Origin: Enterovibrio baiacu
GTDB taxonomy: Bacteria > Pseudomonadota > Gammaproteobacteria > Enterobacterales > Vibrionaceae
DNA length: 64,000 nt
Direction: 5' to 3'
Assembly (NCBI RefSeq): GCF_004120195.1
Contig: NZ_SCHN01000024.1
Coordinates: forward strand, 1 to 64,000
Of this stretch, positions 54,515 to 63,800 are shown piece by piece; the first letter of the stretch is position 1, and every line of letters starts with the position of its first letter. A program made the translations under genes and the position numbers. The notes under the pieces are model-generated. The model had not been told where the DNA came from. It was given only the letters and a program-made list of their open reading frames with translations, and ran no database searches.

Positions 54515-57036
54515 TACACCAACGCCTCGATTAAATTAACTTCAAACTTATACCTTCTACCAAACTTATTTTTTTCTTCTAATAGCTTGATAGAGCACCC
54601 TCTTTCTTTTAGTAGGGTTTGTACAATATATAGTCCTAAGCCTTGACCATATTCTTTATCTGAAGCGAACATATCAAATAATACATCTTCTAGTGCAGGT
54701 CTAACTCCTTTTGCACTATCCCAAATAGTGATTATGCTATTGTCGACAGAAATCGATATTGAATGCTCATCTTGAGGGTAGTGAGCTTTAAATAAGGTCA
54801 ACCAGTGTTCAGAGTTCCGAACTATGTTATCGACGATTTGGTATAGCTTACCTCGGTTGAACGATACTGATTTTGAATTTCTCCTATCATCCAATTTTAT
54901 TTCAATCCCTTTACTTGAGAAGTAACCTTCTCGTAATTCGAAATAGTCATAAACGAAATTAGAGATACTAATTTCTTCCATAACTTGTCGCTGAGCTTTT
55001 ACTAGAGGATTGAGTGAGGAAATGGCTTTTGACAGAACTTGAGTATCACCTCTAATTCCGTTAAGTTCCTTAGTTAAAGGAACATCTTTTATACCTAGAT
55101 CTTCTATTCGTTTTTTGGCTGCATTTAGGTGTAATCGCGTATTCCTGATCTGCTCATTAGCTTCGTGAGCTAATGTTTGCGCAGATAAGCCGATCGCTAC
55201 GTGATCGTAAAAGTTTTTAATTTGATTCTCGTAGCTTTTTATTTCATCAATAACTTTTGTCGTAGAGTGAATGTGGCTAGCTAAGTCATCAGTAAAAGCT
55301 TTGTACTGTTTTAAACTCGTATTTACTTCATACTCCAAAGATGTCACCAGATCTTTAATAGATGCTAACTTCTCCGCTAAGATAGGATCACTAAACATAT
55401 CTTGCTGGTTTTCACCTATCGCCTTATCAATCTCAGCACGCTTTTCGGTGAATTTTTTCTGAATTTTTGAAGTGGACTTAGCTACCTTAGGCTGAAGTTT
55501 TACACTCTTTTTGACAATATTATCGAGTTCAACAGTCGCTTGTTTTGCTGAGTAACCTTTAGGCTTCCCAGCATCTTCTAGTCTTATTTCATCTAAGAAC
55601 TTGTGTGTGCTTCTTCTACTTTCGTTCAAAAAATAGTTAACAGTGACTATAAAATGGCGACAAAGAATATAGAAAGCACGGAATTGAAGGTTATCAACAA
55701 AACTTTCACGGTCAGATTTTTCGATTAAGTGTTTATTGTCATACCAGCTTAAGTTGACATATCCAGTGACGTTGGCAGGTCTTAATGAATAGGCACCTGC
55801 TCCTGATGTCATGTCTTTCGATAACCCAAGCCAGTCTTTTCCACCAGAGCCTACTTTAAAACCATCGCGATAAACTGAGATATCGCCAGCAATCTCTTTT
55901 ATTGATTCTCGCATTGCTTGGAGAGAAATTTCTTCAACATTGAGAGCTTCTTTATTTAATAGAAAATTGAATATTTTTGCCTGAAAAACACCAGGAAAGC
56001 TTTCAGTTATTAAGGCGGTACTCAGTTCATCAAACGAAATCCTGTGTTCAAAATTCAGGAAATACTTACTTTTAGAATGATTGAATTTATAGTCTTGTAA
56101 GCGAGGTTGTTTTTTTATGTAGTCTAGAAGTGTAATTCCGTTATCTGAGAGAACGTGATTGTCGAAAGGGGCTCTTCGATCATCAGTTGACTTAGGCTTA
56201 TAAGGTAGAAGGTCTATCTTGCCCTTTACAATTGCCTCGGTTTCAGTAACTTCAAAATCAAATATACTGGACGCTTGCTCTAGTAGTTTATTCGAAACGA
56301 CTTCTAATTCTTCGTTGACTCCATTACAGACATAAAATGTCTTAAAGTCTGAGATTTGACCATGAGGGGACACCATAGAAGCTATCTTGTTCTTTATAGA
56401 GTTCGACTCTTGGCTTTCCCAGAAATCTATATCTCTAAGCCCAATCGCTTCAATGATGGTGCCACTTGAAGGTTTTGGAGCAAGGGGCTTTTCTTCAATA
56501 TTAATGGTGTCAATAGTTTTACCGTGAGAGAAGTCGTCCCAGTTAAACGAAACGGCAATACCTGGTTGGTTAGCTTGAGCATGTGTTGATATGCGACATA
56601 GAGAGCCGAGCTGCATAGAACCTAGTCGACCCAGTCCTTTATCACCGACTAAAGTTCGATCGTACTTTTTGGTGACAATTCCTTGTTCTTTTGCTGCCTT
56701 TTTTTCTGAGTAACTCACCGTAAGCCAAGAGCGATCTATCCGGTTTCTGTTCATACCATGACCATTATCTCTTACAGAGATACGGCCTTTGTAAACCTTC
56801 TTCTCGATTACTTCTTTACCATCTATAATTGTGATTTGTTCGACGGTTTCGGTATATCCTGTATCAACTTCTATATAGCAAAAACTCGCATCAGCATCGT
56901 GCGAGTTTTTAACAAGTTCGACTAGAGCTATATCTGGGCCACTGATCAACTCAGCACCTAGTTGCTGAATGACATGGGCATCGATTTTAAGCTTTAGTGG
57001 GTCTGTTTTTTTTTCTTTTTCTGACGTTGTTGCCAT
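54514..57036 (-). CDS. Double-GHKL histidine-kinase-like ATPase
   Basis: The 840-residue protein has an HSP90/MORC-like ATPase at the N-terminus (N-box LVELVKNSHDAD near 38-49, G1 RDNGHGM 89-95, G2 GDKGLGRLG 131-139), a central linker, a coiled coil (about 505-620), and a histidine-kinase-like C-terminus: H-box LAHEANEQIRN (His near 624), N-box DNIVRNSEHW (near 736-745), G2 GQGLGLYIV (near 797-805). It has no membrane segment. It may sense a cytosolic signal and phosphorylate the receiver protein encoded next. Two GHKL domains in one chain is unusual. Confidence 0.72.
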   Translation of the reverse strand: MATTSEKEKKTDPLKLKIDAHVIQQLGAELISGPDIALVELVKNSHDADASFCYIEVDTGYTETVEQITIIDGKEVIEKKVYKGRISVRDNGHGMNRNRIDRSWLTVSYSEKKAAKEQGIVTKKYDRTLVGDKGLGRLGSMQLGSLCRISTHAQANQPGIAVSFNWDDFSHGKTIDTINIEEKPLAPKPSSGTIIEAIGLRDIDFWESQESNSIKNKIASMVSPHGQISDFKTFYVCNGVNEELEVVSNKLLEQASSIFDFEVTETEAIVKGKIDLLPYKPKSTDDRRAPFDNHVLSDNGITLLDYIKKQPRLQDYKFNHSKSKYFLNFEHRISFDELSTALITESFPGVFQAKIFNFLLNKEALNVEEISLQAMRESIKEIAGDISVYRDGFKVGSGGKDWLGLSKDMTSGAGAYSLRPANVTGYVNLSWYDNKHLIEKSDRESFVDNLQFRAFYILCRHFIVTVNYFLNESRRSTHKFLDEIRLEDAGKPKGYSAKQATVELDNIVKKSVKLQPKVAKSTSKIQKKFTEKRAEIDKAIGENQQDMFSDPILAEKLASIKDLVTSLEYEVNTSLKQYKAFTDDLASHIHSTTKVIDEIKSYENQIKNFYDHVAIGLSAQTLAHEANEQIRNTRLHLNAAKKRIEDLGIKDVPLTKELNGIRGDTQVLSKAISSLNPLVKAQRQVMEEISISNFVYDYFELREGYFSSKGIEIKLDDRRNSKSVSFNRGKLYQIVDNIVRNSEHWLTLFKAHYPQDEHSISISVDNSIITIWDSAKGVRPALEDVLFDMFASDKEYGQGLGLYIVQTLLKERGCSIKLLEEKNKFGRRYKFEVNLIEALV

Positions 57037-57037
57037 A

Positions 57038-58363
57038 TTATCTCCGCATAATCAGGACTGTTTCTTTGCCCATCGTTGTTGCGACTTTGTTTCTTGAAGG
57101 CATGCGCTTAGTTGGTATGTCTCTTTCTAGCTGGTAAATAAATTTGCAACCAAAGCTTTCAAGTACCTCGCGCATAATCTTGTCTAGTGGTACTTCTATA
57201 TTCGAGATTCGTCGATTGCCTAGTGTCCAAATCATATATGCATTATCACGCAATTCATCAACTGCATTTTCAAGAGCTAGAGAGAGGTCATAAACAAAGC
57301 TAATGAGCTTTTTTGTATTGTCTGGGTTCACTAGATGAATAGTTTCGATACATTGATTTAATGAAGGGGATTTATCTTTAAGTGCTTCATGCTTTTCCGC
57401 TGATTCTTTCAACGAGCCACCTAAACTAGAGCTATCAATCGTATTTTGCTGCCTCAGCAGTTGCGGTTGGGTGCTTTCATTGATGTCATTCGTATCTATC
57501 CATTGCAGTGGTAAATATGAAAACTGGCCGTATGTCACTGTAGTGGCGTTATCACCATATGGCGGTGAACTAATTAGTAGGTCGTATTTTGTTTTTGAAC
57601 GCTTTCGAGCCTTAGCATCTACATTTTTGATACTAACCTTGCTTACACTTTTTGATCGGACTAAATATCCGTTATCAGCAAGCAATTGCTTTTGAGCTTT
57701 GATGTTTTCAACGCTTTTTAGAATATTGCGTTTGAAAATTTCTTCAGGTGAACCAATCTTTTCAATCTGTTCTTCAGACTTAATATGAAGCTTGTATGTT
57801 GAGCTTCTGGAGTTACATGTAGAGCGAACTGTATTACTGAGTGCTAGCCAGAAGATCTTGCGCGCCCATTTTGAAGGTTCGGCTTTAATTGCCAAATAGA
57901 TAGTACTCAGTTCAATTTGAACATTAGGTAAGAACCATTTATCAATACCTGTGAAATTTACGGCAACAACATCTGCTTTACATGTTTCGATAGTAAAAAG
58001 GAGGTTAGCTACTTTTTCTTGAAGTTTTGTTATGTATAAGGGACCACTTTTAACTTCACAAGCTAGGATCGCGAGAGGGTTAATGTCATGGCCGACAAAA
58101 TCGAGCCCGCGCATCATTGCTTCACCCAATGTGGTACCAGAGCCCACGAACGGGTCAAATACAGTATGAATATTTGTATCTTCACTGCTAATCGTATCAA
58201 TAAGCTCGCCCTGCATTTGGGGTATCATCATCGCAGGGTATTGAATTAGAGCATGACAATGTTGACGGCTAGATCGACCTTTGAAAGACCAATAAGAATC
58301 GTCAGCTGATGAGTAAGCCTTGATTTTATTGATAATTGTTCTGTCATTTACTGTTAAAGGCAT
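57038..58363 (-). CDS. DNA amino-methyltransferase
   Basis: The 441-residue protein has the SAM-binding motif DPFVGSGTTLGEA (about 69-81) and, about 190 residues later, the catalytic motif LISSPPYGDN. SPPY is typical of N4-cytosine enzymes, though N6-adenine activity is possible. Motif I precedes the catalytic motif with a long region between, as in alpha-type enzymes. It lies one base before the GHKL gene (TAA-T-ATG). There is no restriction endonuclease gene beside it, so it may mark self DNA for the downstream pair. Confidence 0.82.
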   Translation of the reverse strand: MPLTVNDRTIINKIKAYSSADDSYWSFKGRSSRQHCHALIQYPAMMIPQMQGELIDTISSEDTNIHTVFDPFVGSGTTLGEAMMRGLDFVGHDINPLAILACEVKSGPLYITKLQEKVANLLFTIETCKADVVAVNFTGIDKWFLPNVQIELSTIYLAIKAEPSKWARKIFWLALSNTVRSTCNSRSSTYKLHIKSEEQIEKIGSPEEIFKRNILKSVENIKAQKQLLADNGYLVRSKSVSKVSIKNVDAKARKRSKTKYDLLISSPPYGDNATTVTYGQFSYLPLQWIDTNDINESTQPQLLRQQNTIDSSSLGGSLKESAEKHEALKDKSPSLNQCIETIHLVNPDNTKKLISFVYDLSLALENAVDELRDNAYMIWTLGNRRISNIEVPLDKIMREVLESFGCKFIYQLERDIPTKRMPSRNKVATTMGKETVLIMRR

Positions 58364-58799
58364 TTAGGTCAAACTCAAATTAAGTAAACTATGAAGATTC
58401 TAATGTATAGATATCATTATTTTGTAAGCTATTTTATCACTATTAACGTTTAGGTACCAGGAAGAACAGTCTGCTTAGCTTCTATGATAACTTCTATAAG
58501 TCATGCAGTGAGCGATTGAGAAACAACATATTTTGCTAATTAGGTATCCTTTTCGATGAGGGAACATCACATCAAACATATAGGACTCTGAGTAGAGAAA
58601 TCAGGAGCCCTGAGTTGCGATTAGACCACACCTGATTGATGTGATGAATCTAGCGCGAAAAAGCTGGCCTGAATTGCTGTAAGCACTCCCTATGTACGAA
58701 GAACATAAAGACGCGTTAAAGGAACATTGGAGCAAGTTGAACGATGACTCCAAGATTTCTGTATAGCCGTAAAGAAAAATCAGTACGGGTTATAGAAAT
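58364..58799 (+). other. ssrA-proximal gap with remnant reading frame
   Basis: The gap holds the methyltransferase promoter (not identified) and a likely remnant at 58614-58766 (plus strand). There, 50 codons read through with one in-frame TAA at 58680: VAIRPHLIDVMNLARKSWPE, then LL, the stop, and ALPMYEEHKDALKEHW. It has the feel of the C-terminal tail of a longer protein, such as an integrase of an ssrA-integrating island. I cannot identify it with certainty. Confidence 0.4.
58614..58766 (+). pseudogene. Possible integrase C-terminal remnant
   Basis: This is the open stretch named in the gap entry: 51 codons up to a TAG at 58764-58766, broken once by TAA at 58680. Its base composition is closer to core genes than to the AT-rich methyltransferase operon. 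A ssrA-type island usually keeps its integrase beside the tmRNA 3' end, which is here 76 bases away. The identity is a guess from context and sequence feel. Confidence 0.3.
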
Positions 58800-58832
58800 A
58801 AAAAAAGGCCAACCCTTTCAGGTTGGCCTTTT
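58800..58832 (-). terminator. Terminator of ssrA
   Basis: On the minus strand, AAAAGGCCAACC / GGTTGGCCTTTT with loop TGAAAG, followed by further T, lies just after the tmRNA CCA end. Confidence 0.9.
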
Positions 58833-58841
58833 CCAATCGAT

Positions 58842-59209
58842 TGGTGGAGCTGGCGGGAGTTGAACCCGCGTCCAAAATCAGTCTAACTAATGGCGCTACA
58901 TGCTTAGTCTATCTTTATTCTCGTCAGTGTGCTGCGGGTAGACACGCTACAAAAAGACATACCAGAATTCTATTTCGCGGTTCAGCTCTCTAGTCAAAGC
59001 ATCCCTCGCTATCTCGTTTGGGTTTGAACTTCTATGATTCCCCGTCTTACAAGCGGAAGCTAGGGTAGAAGTGCGCTAGCAGGTTATTAAGCTGCTAGTG
59101 CGTAGTTTTCGTCGTTTGCGACTATTTTTTTGCGGCTTTTTACGAGGCAAACCGCCCCTCGGCATGCTCCACGAGCCTTCTTGATCCTGTCGAATCCTGA
59201 ATCAGCCCC
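58842..59209 (-). ncRNA. ssrA: Transfer-messenger RNA (tmRNA)
   Basis: The 368-base RNA starts GGGGCTGATTCAGGATTCGA and ends with the T-arm GGGTTCAACTCCC and CCA. The tag frame encodes ANDENYALAA followed by TAATAA, which matches the Vibrio tag. It rescues stalled ribosomes by adding a degradation tag, together with SmpB, whose gene is 46 bases upstream on the same strand. The 3' end faces the accessory island; tmRNA 3' ends are common island integration sites. Confidence 0.97.
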
Positions 59210-59255
59210 GGAATTATGTCGCAGATACTAGCATAAAGCTCTGCGGCGTCAACGA

Positions 59256-59741
59256 TTATCTGGCTGCAGCCTTCATGATACGCGCTTTGTCGCGCTGCCA
59301 ATCGCGATCTTTTGATGCATCGCGTTTGTCATGAAGCTTTTTACCCTTCGCCAGACCAATCTTAAGTTTAGCCCACGACTGTTTCCAGTACATAGACAGT
59401 GCGATAACGGTGTAACCTTCACGGTTCACTTTGCCGATCAAGGTGTCGAGTTCACGACGCTTAAGCAGCAGTTTTCGCACGCGCGTTGGGTCGGCCACTA
59501 CGTGAGTAGAAGCAACGTTAAGTGGGGTAATGGTGGCGCCAGACATGAAGGCTTCGCCATCACGGAAGAACACGTAGCTCTCACTGATGTTGACCTTGCC
59601 TGCACGGAGGGCTTTCACTTCCCAGCCTTGTAGCTCAAGCCCGACTTCTACATCGTCTTCGATGAAGTATTCGTGGCGAGCTTGGCGGTTCTGCGCAATT
59701 GTATTGCTGCCCGCTTTATTCTTTGAATTTTTCTTTACCAT
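59256..59741 (-). CDS. smpB: SsrA-binding protein SmpB
   Basis: The 161-residue protein shows [39 protein letters not shown] and the C-terminal tail [20 protein letters not shown] that enters the ribosome's decoding site. It binds tmRNA and is needed for trans-translation. Start [19 protein letters not shown] is standard for the family. It is divergent from ratA. Confidence 0.98.
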   Translation of the reverse strand: MVKKNSKNKAGSNTIAQNRQARHEYFIEDDVEVGLELQGWEVKALRAGKVNISESYVFFRDGEAFMSGATITPLNVASTHVVADPTRVRKLLLKRRELDTLIGKVNREGYTVIALSMYWKQSWAKLKIGLAKGKKLHDKRDASKDRDWQRDKARIMKAAAR

Positions 59742-59934
59742 AATGGCCGCATTATACGTAGTGGTAGGGAAGGGCGATATAGTTTTTGTAGGATTTTTGG
59801 AATCTCGCGCGTTGTGCTCACATTCCGCGCCATTTATGGGCGTCGAACGGGGGCGATTTCTAGCAATTTGAAGACGTTTGGGGAAAATTACGGTCCAATG
59901 TTATGATGCAGGTATTGAGCGATGAGGAGATCGT

Positions 59935-60366
59935 ATGCCGCGAATTACACGTTCTGCACTTGTGCCGTTCAGTGCTGAACAAATGTTTGAGCTTGTGAAT
60001 GATGTAGAAGCTTACCCGTCGTTTGTGCCGGGCTGCGCGGGGTCGCGTGTGCTGGAAGCCAGTCATGATGCGATGACGGCCTCGGTCGATGTCGCGAAAG
60101 CCGGTATTCGCAAAACCTTCACCACGCGTAATGAGCTGGTGGTGGGCGAGGCGATCAAGATGGAGCTGGTCGATGGCCCGTTCCGTAAATTGGTTGGTGG
60201 CTGGAACTTCACGTCGTTAGATGCGGATGCTTGCAAGATCGAGTTGAACTTGGATTTTGAATTCACCAATGGTTTGGTGGAAATGGCGTTTGGTAAGGTC
60301 TTTAACGAGCTGGCAGTGAACATGGTGAAAGCCTTCACTGATCGCGCGAGAGTCGTTTATGAGTGA
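59935..60366 (+). CDS. ratA: RatA / coenzyme Q-binding START-domain protein
   Basis: The 143-residue protein begins MPRITRSALVPFSAEQMFEL and belongs to the START-like SRPBCC family of RatA/COQ10 proteins. In E. coli RatA was described as a translation inhibitor, while homologues bind coenzyme Q. GAGGAG lies about six bases before the ATG. The last codons overlap the next gene (ATG inside GTTTATGAG). Confidence 0.95.
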   Translation: MPRITRSALVPFSAEQMFELVNDVEAYPSFVPGCAGSRVLEASHDAMTASVDVAKAGIRKTFTTRNELVVGEAIKMELVDGPFRKLVGGWNFTSLDADACKIELNLDFEFTNGLVEMAFGKVFNELAVNMVKAFTDRARVVYE

Positions 60367-60706
60367 GAAGTTGCTTCATATTGAGGTGATGTATGCGCTG
60401 CCGAATGAGCAGCGTGTGTTTAAGGCTATTGTGACGCCGGATATGCATGTGGAAGACATTATTCGTCATTCTGGCATTTTGGATGCGTACCCTGAGATCG
60501 ATCTGGCGAAGAACAAAGTGGGCGTGTTTAGCCGCTTGGTGAAGCTGGATGCGTTAGTGCACGATGGCGACCGCATTGAAATTTATCGCCCGTTGGTCGC
60601 TGACCCGAAAGAAATCCGTCGCCGCCGTGCTGAGCGCATGAAGGCAGATGGCACCTCTGACCCTGTCACGGGTGGTAAGGTCAATCCGCAGCGCAAAGCT
60701 GACTGA
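60359..60706 (+). CDS. rnfH: RnfH-family ubiquitin-like protein
   Basis: The 115-residue protein (also called RatB) starts MSEKLLHIEVMYALPNEQRV and has IEIYRPLVADPKEIRRRRAE, typical for the RnfH family with a ubiquitin-like fold. Its role is not clear. It overlaps ratA by eight bases and is thus in the same operon, as in many gamma-proteobacteria. Confidence 0.95.
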   Translation: MSEKLLHIEVMYALPNEQRVFKAIVTPDMHVEDIIRHSGILDAYPEIDLAKNKVGVFSRLVKLDALVHDGDRIEIYRPLVADPKEIRRRRAERMKADGTSDPVTGGKVNPQRKAD

Positions 60707-60727
60707 TTTTTCCGCAATGTAAAAAGC

Positions 60728-60855
60728 AGAGCCAGAGCACCCCTCCCTAACCCTCCCCTTGAAAAGTGGAGGGGATCAAAAGCGAAAGGCGCTAGGTTCC
60801 TCCCACTTTTTCAAGCGGGAGGCGAGGAGGGGGTTATTACTCTCGTGCTCTGTTT
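60728..60855. repeat. MITE-like imperfect inverted-repeat element
   Basis: The outer arms AGAGCAC (60735-60741) and GTGCTCT (60844-60850) and inner arms of CTCCC...TTGAAAAGTGG type form an imperfect palindrome of about 120 bases. It is G-rich on one side and C-rich on the other and carries no gene. It lies between the convergent rnfH and M66 genes and may also end both transcripts. Confidence 0.6.
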
Positions 60856-60891
60856 TTAATCTAGTGCAAATTTGTTTCTAATTTTCCTGTC

Positions 60892-63800
60892 TTAACGCTT
60901 TGTCCACGCATCTTGCCAGTAAGCCGAGATGGCTGGGGCATAGGCGGCATTGGCGCACCAGCCTGTGTTTGGCCACGGTTTGCATTGGTACAATGCGTTA
61001 TCTGCGCCGACAACAATGTCACCTTCTTTGTAAGCGGTACCGGCTTGATAGGCTGGGTATTCACCCGACGGTGGTGGCGTCACTTCTGGCTCTGGGTCAG
61101 GCGTTGTACAGACATCGTCCGAGGCTTTCTTCCACACGCCCCACTCGCCTGTTGTTCCCGGCGCTTCACCTTGTGTCCACCATCCCGCTTGCCACACAAC
61201 GCCTTGGTGCGCAACGCGATCGCCACTTAGGTATATCGCTTCTTTGCGCCAATCTGCGGTGCAGACTTCATTCGCTTCTACGGTAACAAGGCGCTCAACG
61301 TTCGTTTGTTGTTCGTTACTGTCGATGACGGTATAGGTCAGCACATACAAACCTGCTTGTGCCGTATTTACTGCGCCTGACACCGTGATGTTCGCGGTAA
61401 TATCGCCATCTTCAACGTCATGTGCGCTGACGCCTGCGAGCGGGTCAAAGCGATCATTGATTTTCAGCGTGATGTTCTCGACGCCGTGTAGGGTTGGGGC
61501 TTCACCAAGCTCAGTCGTGATTGTGCTGGCGGTTGGCGCGTCGGTTGGCGCGGTAATTTCCAGGCTGTCGAGCAAGGTGTTACTGCAGTAAAGCTCGGCG
61601 CGATAGGGTTGGCTCTCGGTCGCTACGTTGATGTGGAATCGGTTCATGAACCCGTCGGTGATGCGTCGGTTGTGCAGGTTGAAGGTGAGCGTGCCTTCTT
61701 TGTGCGTCAATACGTCAATCTTGCAGGACGATGGCGTGAAGTTATCGTCATACACTGCGCCATATGCACCATTCAGTGCGGGGTAGAAATAACTTGGCAA
61801 GGTGTTTTGTGGATCGTAATAGCCAACCAGTGTGGTCACGGCAACGCCTTGCTGTTGTGGAACACGATCAACGGTACGATCAAGGATGTCGCTGTCAACG
61901 ATGTTCCATTGGCCTGCGTCGAAGCGGAACGCATGCTTCTTACCATTAATCAGCAACAGTGAGGTGTCGCCATAGTGGATATGGGAGTTGTAGCCCGCGG
62001 ATGAGCGGAACACCACCACTTTGCCTTCAAAGCTGTTGTCTTCGGTCAGGTAAAAATCTCGCGCCCAGTGGCCGTTGCCTGTGTGGATGCGAACCGCATC
62101 TGCGGCTTCGAACAGAGCATGGAACTGACGGTTCTCAGGACCAAACTCGGCCAACTCGTTGTTGCCACTGACCGTGGTGATGGAGAATGCGACATCATCA
62201 ACCAGTGTGTTGTGCCATGGCATCATGCGTTGGCTGTCGTTGTCCCATTTGCTAAAGCCGGTGGATGACGATGGGTCGAAATTGGCTTTACCTTCCAGAA
62301 AGTGCTGGAACACGTTCAGCTCATAAGGCGTGTGCAGCGTGTATTCATTGCCTCCTGGGTGCAGTGGCCAGCCGCCTGCCATGGTGCCCCAACCAAAGCT
62401 GTGACCTTCGAACGGCTCTGCGCATTGGCCTTCATAGCATGATGCGCCATTGGTTCTCGCTTTGCTCAGGTTCGGAAGGAAGGTGTTTTCAAACAGATCC
62501 CAGCCCCACGTTGAGTTGATTTGGTTTGAGCTGTTGTGCACAGAGCCTTTGAATCCGCCCAGATAGTGGGCTTCTGCATGGGTGCCAGCCCCAAACTCGT
62601 GACCCACTTCATGGCTAAATTCATTGCCCGTGGAGCTCACCACAGAAGCGACGCCCGCATACGAGCCGAGCAAGCCGTGATTGATGATGCCGTTACTGTA
62701 ATTGCCCCGTGAATTGTTCACGGTGACTTGGGCGGCATGGTAGGGCGCGCTGATGTTCCATCGGGCACTGTCCATCACGCCAGCGCTGTTTACACCGTAG
62801 TTGGCGCTGTTGATGCCCGCAGAGATAAGCTCGCGGGCGATGCGGTAGTGGGAATCACTGCCGTAGGCATCGGCTTTGCTTGGGTCGACATCAACCAGTA
62901 GACGACCATCTGGCAGCATGATTTCTTCGAGGTGGATGGGCGCATAAGGGTTCACAATCAGTTTGCTGATTTGCAGAGATTGGAAGTAATCACGGTGGAG
63001 GTTTTTGTCTGCCATGAAGCGGAATTCACCGCGCGGTGGTGTTAATAGGCCGACATCGACGGCGTTTAGAATCAAGGTGGTGTTTGCGCCTACCTGAATG
63101 CCTTCAACCGTGCCTTCGCTGTCACCCGCGGTGAGCGTTAAGCTAAAACCTGGCTGAATGACCTCGGCTGGCAAAACGGTGGTGTAGGCGGTTTCGCTGT
63201 AGGCGAGGTTGCCATAATCAACATCGGATTGTGCATACCACAGCCCATCCACATTGTTGTAGGTGATGCTGTTGCCGCGGCTTAAGGTGTCAACGCCATG
63301 GGAGTAGCGAAGCGTTGAGTTGTAGCCTGCCTGCGAAAAGAAGGTGACGATCTTACCGTTGAATGCGCTGCCTTCTGGCAGAATGAATTCGTAAGCAAAG
63401 TTACCGTCGCTGGTGGCCACGAGCAGTGTGTCGTGCTCGGTGAGCAGGGCTTTAAAATTCGTTTGTCCTTGTTGGCCCGCAATGCTGCCGATGGTGTTGT
63501 TGGTGCGTAGCGTGTGCGCGTAGGTATCAGGCACGACAACCGTCACGTCTGTTTCAATTTGGCCTGTCGGCTTTGGTTGCTCTGCGGGTGCCTTCAAGGT
63601 GGCGTGGTGAACAGGTTTACCTTGGCTGTCTTTCACCACCACTGACAGTTCATTGCCTTCAATGGCATGTGCGTCGTGCGGCTCAACGATCACCAATGCT
63701 TTGCGCAATGCCACTAAATGAGGCTGGCGATCACCATCGATTTTATGAGTGGTCGGCATGATGACACTTTGCGCCATGCTGACGCTGGCTTGCAGTGTGC

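Noticed and set aside
50134-58363. GHKL ATPase and partner genes considered as a normal two-component system
   Set aside because: No membrane sensor, no DNA-binding output and the presence of a second GHKL domain and a DNA methyltransferase argue against an ordinary transcription-control pair.
58842-59209. tRNA-like 3' end considered as a separate tRNA gene
   Set aside because: It is the T-arm and acceptor end of the tmRNA; the tag frame and 5' end are in place.
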